In this document: in pieces, positions 18,818 to 27,245 of the stretch
How positions within the stretch are numbered: the stretch's first letter is position 1
How the letters are laid out: each line of letters starts with the position of its first letter
Source: Chryseobacterium tagetis
GTDB taxonomy: Bacteria > Bacteroidota > Bacteroidia > Flavobacteriales > Weeksellaceae
Length of the DNA: 64,000 bases
Direction of reading: 5' to 3'
Assembly: GCF_016735585.2 (NCBI RefSeq)
Contig: NZ_JAERSE020000002.1
Location: 868,001-932,000 of the forward strand
Made by a program: the position numbers and the translations under genes
The notes under the pieces: generated by a model
Database searches by the model: none
What the model saw: the letters and a program-made list of their open reading frames with translations, nothing else
What the model was told of the DNA's origin: nothing

Positions 18818-19330
18818 AACGGATTGTAAATATTTTTCAAAGAATATCTTCTGAGAATCAAAAGCAATATCTTCAAGATTAAGATCTTTCAAGGGAATCC
18901 AAACGGCTTCTGAAATTTCAGAAAGTTCGAGATTCACTTCAAACTTTTCGGTAACACGATATTCGTAAAAAAGATCGATAGTATTATAATCAATCTCTTT
19001 GTACTGGTACACATTAGGAAGACTTGTAAGATATTTTAAATTTGAAAGATCAATATTTAACTGCAGCTCTTCAAAAAGTTCTCTTTTGCATGTTTCTTCC
19101 GCGCTTTCTTTTGGGTCAACAAATCCTCCTGCCAGATCCAGTTTTCCTTTTTTAGGGTCTCTGTTTCGTCTCGTAAGATAGATTTCATCACCGCATCTGA
19201 TAACGACAGCTACTGCTCCAGCTACATTATTGTATAATATAAAGCCACATTCAGGGCAACTCCATTTTTTTTCATTGTCCCATTGTAAAGACTCTTTGCC
19301 GCAGCTAGGGCAGTATTTCAATAGTTTCAT
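18815..19330 (-). CDS. NUDIX hydrolase with zinc ribbon
   Basis: A 171-residue protein. An N-terminal zinc ribbon (CPSCGKES and CPECGF) precedes the NUDIX domain, whose box GGFVDPKESAEETCKRELFEE lies near residue 68-88 and fits GX5EX7REUXEE. The zinc ribbon plus NUDIX layout is that of NudC/NADH-pyrophosphatase-like and related hydrolases, but this one is shorter than NudC. The exact nucleotide substrate is unknown. Its start overlaps the xerD stop by 4 bp, so it is the last gene of a four-gene operon. Confidence 0.88.
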   Translation of the reverse strand: MKLLKYCPSCGKESLQWDNEKKWSCPECGFILYNNVAGAVAVVIRCGDEIYLTRRNRDPKKGKLDLAGGFVDPKESAEETCKRELFEELQLNIDLSNLKYLTSLPNVYQYKEIDYNTIDLFYEYRVTEKFEVNLELSEISEAVWIPLKDLNLEDIAFDSQKIFFEKYLQSV

Positions 19331-20241
19331 TGCGTAATGTTGATATTTCTTGGATGAAAATTTAATATAACATCCCTAAGTTCCTCAGTTTTTAAATGGG
19401 TGTAGATCTCTGTAGTTGTAATGCTTGAATGACCAAGCATTTCCTGTATATAACGTAAATCAGCCCCGTTTTGCAAAAGGTGTGTTGCGAAAGAATGGCG
19501 GAAAGTGTGAGGAGAGATTTTTTTGTTAACTCCAGCTTTATCCGTTAGTTCTTTTATAATAAGAAATACAATTACTCTAGACATAGAAGTCCCTCTGCTG
19601 TTTAAGAAAAGGCAGTCTTCATGTTTTTTATTGATCTTGTTTTTGGTACGTACATCCTGAATATAATTTTTCAATAATTCTGAAGTATAGTCTGCCAAAG
19701 GAACAAGTCTGGTTTTATCACCTTTTCCTGTTACTTTAATGAACCTTTCATTAAAATTAATGTTGGAGATTTTTAATTCAATAAGTTCAGAAACACGGAG
19801 TCCGCAACCATACAGAACCTCAATGATACATTGATTTCTTTTGCCCAGATCTGTAGAGATTTCTATGGCATTAATGATTTTGTTAATATCAGGAAGACTT
19901 AATGTGTCGGGAAGATATAATCCCAGTTTGGGACCTTCGAGCAATGTTGCCGGATTGTCTTCTCTGATTTCATCCTCCACTAAATATTTGAAAAAAGCCT
20001 TTATAGAAGAAATCCATCTGGCTTGAGATCTTTCACTGAATTTTTGTTTTGAAAGTATAAATATATATTGCTGAATGTCTTCATAGCCTATGACATCCGG
20101 CCCCATATTATCTAGATTTTCTTCGCTATGTTCTTTTAATTTTTTTATATCCCGTATATAGGCGTCGAGGGTATTTTCTGAAAAATTTCTTTCGAACCGA
20201 AGAAAAATTTCAAAATCTTTAATTTTTTCCTGCCAAGTCAT
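19327..20241 (-). CDS. xerD: Tyrosine recombinase XerD
   Basis: A 304-residue site-specific recombinase of housekeeping size. The full catalytic set is present: Arg149 (GCGLRVSEL), Lys173 (TGKGDKTR), His245 and Arg248 (PHTFRHSFATHLL), His271 (LGHSS) and Tyr280 (TTEIYTH). The N-terminal SAM-like core-binding domain covers residues 1-95. It should resolve chromosome dimers at dif with FtsK. It lies between a dCMP deaminase and a NUDIX gene and not next to phage genes, so it is not an element integrase. No XerC partner is in the window; some bacteria in the phylum have other arrangements. Confidence 0.9.
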   Translation of the reverse strand: MTWQEKIKDFEIFLRFERNFSENTLDAYIRDIKKLKEHSEENLDNMGPDVIGYEDIQQYIFILSKQKFSERSQARWISSIKAFFKYLVEDEIREDNPATLLEGPKLGLYLPDTLSLPDINKIINAIEISTDLGKRNQCIIEVLYGCGLRVSELIELKISNINFNERFIKVTGKGDKTRLVPLADYTSELLKNYIQDVRTKNKINKKHEDCLFLNSRGTSMSRVIVFLIIKELTDKAGVNKKISPHTFRHSFATHLLQNGADLRYIQEMLGHSSITTTEIYTHLKTEELRDVILNFHPRNINITQ

Positions 20242-20248
20242 TTGTGTT

Positions 20249-20671
20249 TTATTTTTTTAGTTCAACATCTGATATCTGCTCTGTCTCAATATTATGGTTT
20301 TTTAAAAATGATATTCCGTCGTCGTCAGAATATTCATTTATATATACTAATCTTGTTATTCCTGCCTGCAAAATGAGTTTACTGCACTCTTTGCATGGTG
20401 AGAGGGTTAAATATAATGTTGCTCCTTTGGCTGATTGCGTTGAGGCTGCAAGCTTTAATATGGCATTGGCTTCAGCATGTAATACGTACCAATGTGTTTT
20501 ACCCTCTTCATTTTCACAGCAATTTTCAAATCCGGAAGGGGTACCATTGTATCCATCCGAAATAATCATTCTGTCTTTTACGATAAGAGCTCCTACCTGT
20601 TTTCTCTTACAGTAGGAAAGCTTTGCCCATTCCTGAGCCATTTTTAGATAAGCTTTATCAAACTTATTCAT
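20249..20671 (-). CDS. dCMP deaminase family protein
   Basis: A 140-residue zinc-dependent deaminase. The signature HAEANAIL (zinc His and catalytic Glu) and PCKECSKLI (two zinc Cys) are both present, as in deoxycytidylate deaminases that feed dUMP to thymidylate synthesis. CCENEEGKTHWYVLHAEAN is the family-typical approach. It lies 7 bp upstream of xerD in the same operon, a gene order common in flavobacteria as I recall. Alternative: a ComEB-like deaminase. Confidence 0.9.
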   Translation of the reverse strand: MNKFDKAYLKMAQEWAKLSYCKRKQVGALIVKDRMIISDGYNGTPSGFENCCENEEGKTHWYVLHAEANAILKLAASTQSAKGATLYLTLSPCKECSKLILQAGITRLVYINEYSDDDGISFLKNHNIETEQISDVELKK

Positions 20672-20710
20672 ACAGCAGCATTATATTTTCGAAATATTTT
20701 ATAAATTATA

Positions 20711-21478
20711 TTAAAAAGCCGGTTTTCTTTTTTCAATAAAAGCAGAAACTCCTTCTTTTTTGTCCTCCATGTCAAAAAGCTCTCCAAAGAATCTGATCTC
20801 AGTTTCAAAGCCTTTATCAGTGTCAGATAAATTTACCGCTTGTATTGCTTTTGAGATCGCCATTGGTGAATTGTTAGCAATCATTTTTGCCAGTTCTTTA
20901 GTTTTTGTCAATAGCTCTTCAATAGCGAAGACATCGTTTACAAGTCCTATTTCCTTAGCTCTTTGTGCCGGAATCATTTTAGCCGAAAAAATAATTTCAT
21001 TAGCCAAACCTTTTCCAACCAATTTAGGAAGTCGTTGTGTTCCTCCATATCCAGGAATTAAACCCAGAGTAACTTCAGGAAGCCCTAATTTAGCATTTTC
21101 AGATGCGTATCTGATATGGCAAGCTATTGCAAGTTCTAGACCTCCTCCTAAAGCAAATCCGTTCACTGCTGCAATTACCGGCTTAGATAATGTTTCAATC
21201 TTATTGAATAGAGAATTTTGCCCGTTTCTTGCCAGTTCTTCCGCTTTTTCTTGTCCGAAATCACTAAATTCTTTAATATCGGCACCCGCTACGAATGATT
21301 TTTCTCCACTGCCTGTAATAACAATTGCTCTGCAAGATGAATCTGAATTTAATTGGTCTAAAGCGGTACTGATCTCCTGGATCGTCTTTGCATTTAGGGC
21401 ATTTAAGCTTTCAGGTCTGTTTATAGTGATGATTGATATTCTCTCTTCTGTTTGTAATAATATGTTTTCGTAGTTCAT
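20711..21478 (-). CDS. Enoyl-CoA hydratase/isomerase
   Basis: A 255-residue crotonase-fold enzyme. Oxyanion-hole stretches are SFVAGADIKEF near residue 60 and NGFALGGGLELAIAC near 105; LGLPEVTLGLIPGYGGTQRL carries the catalytic Glu region. It fits short-chain enoyl-CoA hydratases of fatty-acid beta-oxidation or phenylacetate pathways. It is the first gene of the operon leading to dCMP deaminase (39 bp), xerD and NUDIX. No other beta-oxidation gene is close. Confidence 0.9.
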   Translation of the reverse strand: MNYENILLQTEERISIITINRPESLNALNAKTIQEISTALDQLNSDSSCRAIVITGSGEKSFVAGADIKEFSDFGQEKAEELARNGQNSLFNKIETLSKPVIAAVNGFALGGGLELAIACHIRYASENAKLGLPEVTLGLIPGYGGTQRLPKLVGKGLANEIIFSAKMIPAQRAKEIGLVNDVFAIEELLTKTKELAKMIANNSPMAISKAIQAVNLSDTDKGFETEIRFFGELFDMEDKKEGVSAFIEKRKPAF

Positions 21479-21598
21479 TGTTTAGCCTTATGATATTATC
21501 TTCCGCAAATTATAATTTTTTTGCACATAAAATGAAAAAATATTCACTTTTTTCCTTTTATATTGATTTATTTTTAATGTAAAGTACTTATCTGCTAC

Positions 21599-23086
21599 TT
21601 ATTTAGAATGATTCATCATGTTTGCATCAATATTTACACTCAGTTGAGATGCAACTTTCATACCTAGTTCTATATTGGCTCTGAAAAAATGACACAATTG
21701 TCGATTAATAATCTCATCTTTTTTAGGTCCGTTTATTTCTTTCATGCTGGTAACGATGTTGTTGACAAGATTTTCTCTGTCTTCTGCCGACATCGCTTTT
21801 GAATATAATAAACCAGGCTGTGTATAATGATCGTCATCATTTTCATTTCTGTTATAGCTTGCTACGTGAGCACTATCCAGTTCGTATTCATAATTTTTAT
21901 ATGATGAATCTGGTTTAATGTCATCAAAACTATTAGGGAAATAATTAGGTTTGTCCTGATAATGACTAGAATCTGCCATAAAGCCGTCTCGTTGATAATT
22001 ATTAACGGCAAAAGGACATCTGTTTACTTCCAGTTGATGAGCATTTACTCCAACTCTGTATCGATGCGCATCCGGGTAAGAGAAAAGTCTGCCCTGAAGC
22101 ATTTTATCCGGAGAAAAACTGATTCCGTTGATTAAATTGCTTGGGGAAAAAGTAGATTGCTCTACATGGGCAAAGTAATTGACAGGAATTTCATTAAGTT
22201 CCATTTCTCCTACTTCAATTAAAGGGAAATCTTTTTGGAACCATACTTTGGTGATATCAAAAGGATTCCATCTGAAATCTCTTGCCTGCTCTTCGGTCAT
22301 CACCTGTATGTACATCGTCCATTTTGGGAAATCGCCATTTTCAATCGCATTGCAAAGATCTTCCTGAGCAAAGTCAGGATTTTTACCGGCCATGTTTACA
22401 GCATCATCATTTGAGAAATTTTTGATTCCCTGTTTGGTCTTTAAATGGAATTTTACCCAAACTCTTTCATTCTTATCATTGATCATGGAGAAAGTATGAG
22501 AACCAAAACCATGCATATGTCTGTATCCGTAAGGTGTTCCTCTGTCAGACATCAAAATAAGAACCTGATGAAGAGATTCAGGATTTAAACTCCAGAAATC
22601 CCACATCATTGTGGCACTTTTTAAGTTGGTTTTGGGAACTCTTTTCTGAGTGTGAATGAAATCAGGAAATTTCTTGGCATCTTTAATAAAGAAAACAGGC
22701 GTGTTGTTTCCTACTAAATCCCAATTTCCATCTTCTGTATAAAATTTTAAAGCAAAACCTCTCGGGTCTCTTGCGGTATCCGCACTGCCTTTTTCGCCTC
22801 CTACTGTAGAAAATCTAGCAAACATTTTGCACGAATTTCCAACGGTAGAAAATAATTTTGCTTTGGTATATTTACTAATATCGTGAGTTACGGTAAATTT
22901 ACCATAAGCACCACTTCCTTTGGCATGAACGATTCTTTCGGGAATTCTCTCTCTTACAAAGTGAGCAAGGTTTTCCTGAAGAATAAAATCCTGCAGTAAT
23001 ACAGGTCCTCTCGGTCCTACCGTTTGCGAATCCTGATGTTCAAAATAGGGAGAACCGTTGCTTAAGGTTATTTTTTTAGAATCCAT
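21599..23086 (-). CDS. katA: Catalase
   Basis: A 495-residue monofunctional heme catalase of the small-subunit class. The distal His lies in RIVHAKGSGAYG near residue 54, the Asn in DLVGNNTPVFF, and the proximal heme-ligand Tyr in RLFSYPDAHRYR near 335-346. It decomposes hydrogen peroxide in the cytoplasm. It is transcribed away from an OxyR-type regulator with 132 bp between, the standard arrangement for peroxide control, and has its own box at 23156-23149. Confidence 0.95.
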   Translation of the reverse strand: MDSKKITLSNGSPYFEHQDSQTVGPRGPVLLQDFILQENLAHFVRERIPERIVHAKGSGAYGKFTVTHDISKYTKAKLFSTVGNSCKMFARFSTVGGEKGSADTARDPRGFALKFYTEDGNWDLVGNNTPVFFIKDAKKFPDFIHTQKRVPKTNLKSATMMWDFWSLNPESLHQVLILMSDRGTPYGYRHMHGFGSHTFSMINDKNERVWVKFHLKTKQGIKNFSNDDAVNMAGKNPDFAQEDLCNAIENGDFPKWTMYIQVMTEEQARDFRWNPFDITKVWFQKDFPLIEVGEMELNEIPVNYFAHVEQSTFSPSNLINGISFSPDKMLQGRLFSYPDAHRYRVGVNAHQLEVNRCPFAVNNYQRDGFMADSSHYQDKPNYFPNSFDDIKPDSSYKNYEYELDSAHVASYNRNENDDDHYTQPGLLYSKAMSAEDRENLVNNIVTSMKEINGPKKDEIINRQLCHFFRANIELGMKVASQLSVNIDANMMNHSK

Positions 23087-23148
23087 AAATCTATCTTTAG
23101 AATGAGAAACTTCTTATTGTAATTGAAAGATGTAAAGATAGTGAATAT

Positions 23149-23156
23149 CAAATTTA
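23149..23156 (-). promoter_or_regulatory. katA promoter box TAAATTTG
   Basis: On the minus strand TAAATTTG matches TAnnTTTG, with a TTTTTG -33 element at 23183-23179, spacing 22. It predicts a leader of about 55 bases. The -33 element overlaps the right half of the palindrome at 23169-23181. Confidence 0.65.
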
Positions 23157-23168
23157 CTTCAATTTTTA

Positions 23169-23181
23169 TTGCTAATAGCAA
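23169..23181. promoter_or_regulatory. Palindrome TTGCTAATAGCAA between katA and oxyR
   Basis: A perfect 6+1+6 palindrome. Its left TTG is the -33 element for the oxyR promoter and its right CAA is the -33 element for the katA promoter. It is a good candidate for the OxyR-binding site, though it does not equal the E. coli OxyR consensus. Confidence 0.55.
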
Positions 23182-23189
23182 AAACATTA

Positions 23190-23197
23190 TATCTTTG
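23190..23197 (+). promoter_or_regulatory. oxyR promoter box TATCTTTG
   Basis: Exact TAnnTTTG match with TTG (23169-23171) 18 bases upstream. It predicts a leader of about 15 bases to the ATG at 23219. Confidence 0.75.
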
Positions 23198-23218
23198 TAA
23201 TAGATAATAGTAATCACA

Positions 23219-24169
23219 ATGAACATTCAGCAACTGGAGTATCTTATCGCTGTAGATAAGTACAAACATTTTGGTAAAGCAGCTCAAGCATGCTTCATTA
23301 CACAGCCTACATTAAGTGCAATGATACAGAAATTTGAGGATGAACTGGATGTTAAGGTGTTTGACAGGACTACCCATCCTATCCGTACGACGGATGTGGG
23401 GCTTCAGATCATTGATCAGGCGAAGGTAATTATAGAATCTGTCAATGAGTTAAAGAATAAAGCGAATCTTTTAAATAACATTTTAGGAGGAACGATCAAT
23501 TTAGGAATTATTCCTACAGTGTCTTCTTTTATTTTACCTACCGAAATTTTTGCGTTTTTGGAAGAGAATCCGAAAATCCAGATGAATGTAAAAGAAATGA
23601 CGACAGATAATATCGTTAAAGCGTTGAAAGCTGGGGAGCTGGATGCGGGAATTATTTCTACTCCTTATGATTCAGCAGATGAATTCTATCAGGATTTCCT
23701 GTTCAATGAAGAACTGATGATCTACAGCTCAAATACAGAAGCGAATAAGAAGAATTCTTATGTTGTTCCTGAAGAACTGAATGTTGAGAAAGTCTGGCTT
23801 CTTGAAGAAGGAAACTGTCTTAGAAATCAATTTGAAAATATCTGTCATCTTAAAGAAAATACTTTGAAACCTAAGAATTTAGATTTCCTGGCTTCCAATA
23901 TTCAGACATTGGTGCAGATGGTAGATAAAGTCGGAGGGATCAGTATTTTACCGGAATTAGCTTTAAGTCAGCTTTCAGAAGAGCAGAAAAAAAATGTTTT
24001 CAGGTTCAAAAAACCTTTCCCTTACAGAGAAATCAGTATTATTTATTATAAACCGACTTTCAAACAGAAAATTATTGATGAATTGTCACATTCTATCAGA
24101 ACATCTTTAGAGAAAAAGCTGAATTACAATGAAAGCCCTAAAGAATATGTAAGCATAAAACCTCAATAG
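23219..24169 (+). CDS. oxyR: OxyR-type LysR-family hydrogen-peroxide regulator
   Basis: A 316-residue LysR regulator. The N-terminal winged helix (QQLEYLIAVDKYKHFGKAAQ, then TQPTLSAMIQKFEDEL) is followed by the periplasmic-binding-like sensor domain. Two cysteines in EEGNCLRNQFENICHL, 9 residues apart near 199-208, match the redox pair of OxyR. It is divergent from katA, which it most likely controls. The short AT-rich gap gives one shared control region. Confidence 0.9.
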   Translation: MNIQQLEYLIAVDKYKHFGKAAQACFITQPTLSAMIQKFEDELDVKVFDRTTHPIRTTDVGLQIIDQAKVIIESVNELKNKANLLNNILGGTINLGIIPTVSSFILPTEIFAFLEENPKIQMNVKEMTTDNIVKALKAGELDAGIISTPYDSADEFYQDFLFNEELMIYSSNTEANKKNSYVVPEELNVEKVWLLEEGNCLRNQFENICHLKENTLKPKNLDFLASNIQTLVQMVDKVGGISILPELALSQLSEEQKKNVFRFKKPFPYREISIIYYKPTFKQKIIDELSHSIRTSLEKKLNYNESPKEYVSIKPQ

Positions 24170-24257
24170 TTTCTTTTTATAAAAGCGAGATAAATCATTA
24201 ATTTCAAGAAAATTATAATTAGTAAACAAAAGTTTTGAGTATTAAAAAAATAGTACT

Positions 24258-24265
24258 TAAATTTG
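24258..24265 (+). promoter_or_regulatory. metK promoter box TAAATTTG
   Basis: Exact TAnnTTTG match with TTTTG (24233-24237) 20 bases upstream, the best -33/-7 pair in the window. The start near 24272 lies just ahead of the SAM-II riboswitch. Confidence 0.8.
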
Positions 24266-24276
24266 CCAACGTTTAC

Positions 24277-24331
24277 AGACGAGGAGAAATTTGACCTGAT
24301 TGCAACCTCTATAAAAAAATGCTAAAACAGT
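24277..24331 (+). promoter_or_regulatory. SAM-II riboswitch in the metK leader
   Basis: The sequence follows the SAM-II pattern: P1 GAGG (24281-24284) with CCTC (24306-24309); loop AAATTTG; then CCTG, conserved TTGCAACC (24300-24307), A-rich linker, ATGCTAAAACAG (24319-24330). CTG (24296-24298) can pair with CAG (24328-24330) to form the H-type pseudoknot. Compared from memory with the alphaproteobacterial metX example, the conserved UUGCAA and GCUAAAA positions agree. It lies 72 bases before metK, so high SAM should reduce its synthesis. Confidence 0.85.
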
Positions 24332-24402
24332 ATTCTTTTTTAGGCTTTCTGGGTACTACATTTTTCTTCGATTTTTTTAATCTAAATACAATATAGAAGA
24401 AT

Positions 24403-25683
24403 ATGTCTTATTTATTTACATCTGAATCCGTTTCAGAAGGACATCCGGATAAAATTGCCGATCAGATTTCCGATGCATTAATCGATCATTTCTTAGCATA
24501 CGATAAAAACTCAAAAGTAGCTTGTGAAACGCTTGTTACAACAGGACAGGTAGTACTTGCAGGTGAGGTAAAATCGGATGCTTATCTTGATGTTCAGACC
24601 ATTGCCAGAGAAGTAATCAACGGGATTGGGTATACAAAAGGAGAATATATGTTCAATGGAGATTCTTGTGGAGTAATTTCTGCAATTCATGAGCAGTCTC
24701 CGGATATCAATCAAGGGGTTGACAGAGCTGTTGTAGATGAATCTTTCGAAGCCAAAGCAAATGCTCAGGGAGCGGGAGATCAGGGAATGATGTTTGGATA
24801 TGCTACCAACGAAACGGCAAACTATATGCCTTTGGCGTTAGACTTAGCACATACTATTCTTAAAGAACTTTCTGCAATCAGAAGAGAAGATACAGAGATT
24901 AAATATCTTCGTCCAGACGCAAAAAGCCAGGTTACTATTGAGTATTCTGACGATCATAAACCTATCAGAATTGATTCTATTGTAGTTTCTACTCAGCATG
25001 ATGACTTCGGTGCTGAAGAAGAAATGTTGAACAAAATTCGCGAAGACATCAAAAATATTTTGATTCCGAGAATAGTTGCTCAACAGCCTGAAGAAATTAA
25101 AGTATTGTTTAATGATCAGATCAAATATCATATCAATCCGACTGGTAAATTTGTAATCGGTGGTCCTCACGGAGATACAGGTCTTACAGGAAGAAAGATC
25201 ATTGTTGATACTTACGGTGGAAAAGGAGCGCACGGAGGTGGAGCTTTCTCAGGAAAAGATCCTTCAAAAGTAGACAGAAGTGCTGCTTATGCAACAAGAC
25301 ACATTGCTAAAAACCTAGTAGCTGCAGGTGTTGCAGATGAGGTTTTGGTACAGGTTTCTTATGCGATCGGTGTTGCTGAACCTTGTGGTTTATATATCAA
25401 TACGTACGGAACGGCAAAAGTAGATCTTCACGATGGTGATATTGCTAAAAAAGTTTCTACGATCTTCGATTTAAGACCTTATGCAATTGAGCAAAACTTA
25501 AAATTAAGAAACCCTATTTATCAGGATACGGCATCTTACGGACACATGGGAAGAGAAAGCTATGTAGCTGATAAAACGTTCAATAAAGGACAGAAAAATG
25601 AGTTAACTCTTACAGGGTTAGAATTCTTTACCTGGGAGAAATTAGACAAAGTAGACGAGATTAAAGCTTCTTTCGGAATTTAA
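24403..25683 (+). CDS. metK: S-adenosylmethionine synthetase
   Basis: A 426-residue enzyme making SAM from methionine and ATP. Signatures are [13 protein letters not shown] near residue 14, [12 protein letters not shown] near 122 and [16 protein letters not shown] near 284. It is longer than E. coli MetK (384) in the central region, as in other Bacteroidota. It is preceded by a SAM-II riboswitch, giving end-product control, and followed by a strong terminator. Confidence 0.96.
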   Translation: MSYLFTSESVSEGHPDKIADQISDALIDHFLAYDKNSKVACETLVTTGQVVLAGEVKSDAYLDVQTIAREVINGIGYTKGEYMFNGDSCGVISAIHEQSPDINQGVDRAVVDESFEAKANAQGAGDQGMMFGYATNETANYMPLALDLAHTILKELSAIRREDTEIKYLRPDAKSQVTIEYSDDHKPIRIDSIVVSTQHDDFGAEEEMLNKIREDIKNILIPRIVAQQPEEIKVLFNDQIKYHINPTGKFVIGGPHGDTGLTGRKIIVDTYGGKGAHGGGAFSGKDPSKVDRSAAYATRHIAKNLVAAGVADEVLVQVSYAIGVAEPCGLYINTYGTAKVDLHDGDIAKKVSTIFDLRPYAIEQNLKLRNPIYQDTASYGHMGRESYVADKTFNKGQKNELTLTGLEFFTWEKLDKVDEIKASFGI

Positions 25684-25705
25684 TTTTGTTTTTAATAATA
25701 ATACA

Positions 25706-25740
25706 GGCTGCTTTATCTTCGGGTAAGGCAGTTTTTTTTA
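25706..25740 (+). terminator. Rho-independent terminator of metK
   Basis: Stem CTGCTTTA / TAAGGCAG (one wobble pair) with a TCTTCGGG loop, followed by eight T. It ends 8 bases before the next start codon. Confidence 0.85.
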
Positions 25741-25747
25741 ATTTTAC

Positions 25748-26257
25748 ATGATAAAAGATTTAAAGATGATGAATGTGAGAACTGCGATTACTATTCTTTC
25801 GGTGTTTTTCCTAAGTGTATTTGCAAAAGCACAATATACAATGCATAAAATGATTAATGTAGGGTATGTATACCAAAACCAAAGCTTTGGAGAAATAGGA
25901 GGGAAATTATTATTTCTGAAGAGTGATGATGTTATCTACCGTTTGGGAGGTTCTGCTTTAATGGGCTCTTCAAATTCACAGTTTGCGATCATGCCTAAGC
26001 TACAGGCCGATGTTTTGTTAAATTTTGAAAAAAATGTAGATTTTTATCACTCCTATTATTTCCTTGTAGGAGCAGAAGGAACCAATAAATATTTGGCTCC
26101 AAAGGTCGGAATTTCTCTTTTCGGAATTTTGGATCTTACAGGCGGATATGCTATTCCTATCGGTAATGCAAGGTTAAATGGTAAAAAAATGGAGGGGGTA
26201 AATATTAATTTTACACTAAATATCCCAACTGTCTTTATTCATGATATGTTTAATTGA
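25748..26257 (+). CDS. Secreted protein, probable small outer-membrane beta-barrel
   Basis: A 169-residue protein with a signal peptide ending AKAQ; an in-frame ATG at 25766 gives a shorter n-region and may be the true start. The rest alternates polar and hydrophobic residues with Gly- and aromatic-rich strands (INVGYVYQNQSFGEIGG, IGNARLNG, FTLNIPTVF), as in small beta-barrels. I do not recognise the family. It stands alone between metK and a sigma-factor gene. Confidence 0.65.
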   Translation: MIKDLKMMNVRTAITILSVFFLSVFAKAQYTMHKMINVGYVYQNQSFGEIGGKLLFLKSDDVIYRLGGSALMGSSNSQFAIMPKLQADVLLNFEKNVDFYHSYYFLVGAEGTNKYLAPKVGISLFGILDLTGGYAIPIGNARLNGKKMEGVNINFTLNIPTVFIHDMFN

Positions 26258-26456
26258 TTATTTTTAAATTTTTACGATAAAAAATTAATAATAGGTTAAC
26301 AGTTATTAAAAAATTATTATATTTACACCATATAAAAATTGTACTGCCTATTGATTCGACTTTACTCTAAAAAACTGTTTTGTATTTATAGTGAAAACCA
26401 GATTAATTATCTGGAGAAATACTTGTCTACAAATTTTTTATTATTGAGAAGAAGTT

Positions 26457-27047
26457 ATGAAATCAAAATCGGATAGTTTACTAATTTCCCTTTACCAGAA
26501 AGGAGACGAAGGAGCGTTGTCTACGCTTATTCATCGTCATCAGAGAGAACTTTTTACATTCATTTTTTACAAAATTAATGATGGAGATTTAGCAAATGAT
26601 GTATTTCAGGATACTTTCATGAAAATTATTGTGATGCTGAAAGAAGGACGCTATAACGAAGAAGGAAAGTTCATTCTTTGGGCAAAAAGAATCGCTCACA
26701 ATCTTATTATCGATCATTTCAGGGCAAAATCAAAAAATATCAAAGTTTCTGAAACAACTTTTGAAACTGATGAATACTCTATTTTTGATTTGTTGAGAGA
26801 ACCTTCGGAAAATATTGAAGACCAATTAGTAACGAATCAGATTCAGGAAGATCTTTTGAAAATGCTTCAATTTCTTCCGCAAAACCAGCAGGAAGTTATC
26901 AAATTAAGATTTTTTGATGGGTTAAGCTTTAAAGAGATTGCAGATCATACAGATATGAGCATCAATACGACGCTGGGAAGAGTAAGATATGCCCTGATTA
27001 ATCTTAGAAAAATAATGGAAGAAAATAATATTAGTCTTACGAGATAA
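26457..27047 (+). CDS. Sigma-70 family RNA polymerase sigma factor (ECF-like)
   Basis: A 196-residue sigma factor with region 2 (DLANDVFQDTFMKIIV near residue 42 and AHNLIIDHFR near 80) and region 4 (LPQNQQEVIKLRFFDGLSFKEIA near 138-160, then INTTLGRVRYAL). No region 1 or 3 is present, so it belongs to the ECF-like group. No anti-sigma gene with a FecR-like domain follows; instead a 44-residue protein is encoded 43 bp downstream. Its regulon is unknown. Confidence 0.9.
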   Translation: MKSKSDSLLISLYQKGDEGALSTLIHRHQRELFTFIFYKINDGDLANDVFQDTFMKIIVMLKEGRYNEEGKFILWAKRIAHNLIIDHFRAKSKNIKVSETTFETDEYSIFDLLREPSENIEDQLVTNQIQEDLLKMLQFLPQNQQEVIKLRFFDGLSFKEIADHTDMSINTTLGRVRYALINLRKIMEENNISLTR

Positions 27048-27090
27048 TAAATTTAACTATTTCACGTTATAAAGAAAACATTTTTCGCCT

Positions 27091-27225
27091 ATGAAAAAAA
27101 ATGATTCTTTAAAAGTGAAAACTTTGAAACCAAAAAAAGAAACGATTGAGTTTTTACTTAGCTACTCAAAAAGTCTTGAAATTATTAAGACAAAGGCTAA
27201 GAATTATCCGATTACCAAAAATTAA
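27091..27225 (+). CDS. Small basic protein downstream of the sigma factor (44 aa)
   Basis: The frame MKKNDSLKVKTLKPKKETIE... ends in NYPITKN and has 12 Lys in 44 residues, with a central amphipathic helix (IEFLLSYSKSLEIIKTKAK). It begins 43 bp after the sigma factor stop and has no stop-rich alternative. Position and helix suggest a partner or modulator of the sigma factor, but that is inference. I recall similar short proteins after sigma genes in related flavobacteria but cannot check it here. Confidence 0.6.
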   Translation: MKKNDSLKVKTLKPKKETIEFLLSYSKSLEIIKTKAKNYPITKN

Positions 27226-27231
27226 AATTAT

Positions 27232-27239
27232 TAATTTTG
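27232..27239 (+). promoter_or_regulatory. Promoter box TAATTTTG, possible leaderless start
   Basis: Exact TAnnTTTG match ending 6 bases before the ATG at 27246; the expected transcription start coincides with the start codon. Confidence 0.5.
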
Positions 27240-27245
27240 TGCTGT

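Noticed and set aside
19327..20241. Tyrosine recombinase as sign of a mobile element
   Set aside because: Size, full catalytic set and housekeeping neighbours fit XerD; no attachment-site repeats or phage genes are near.
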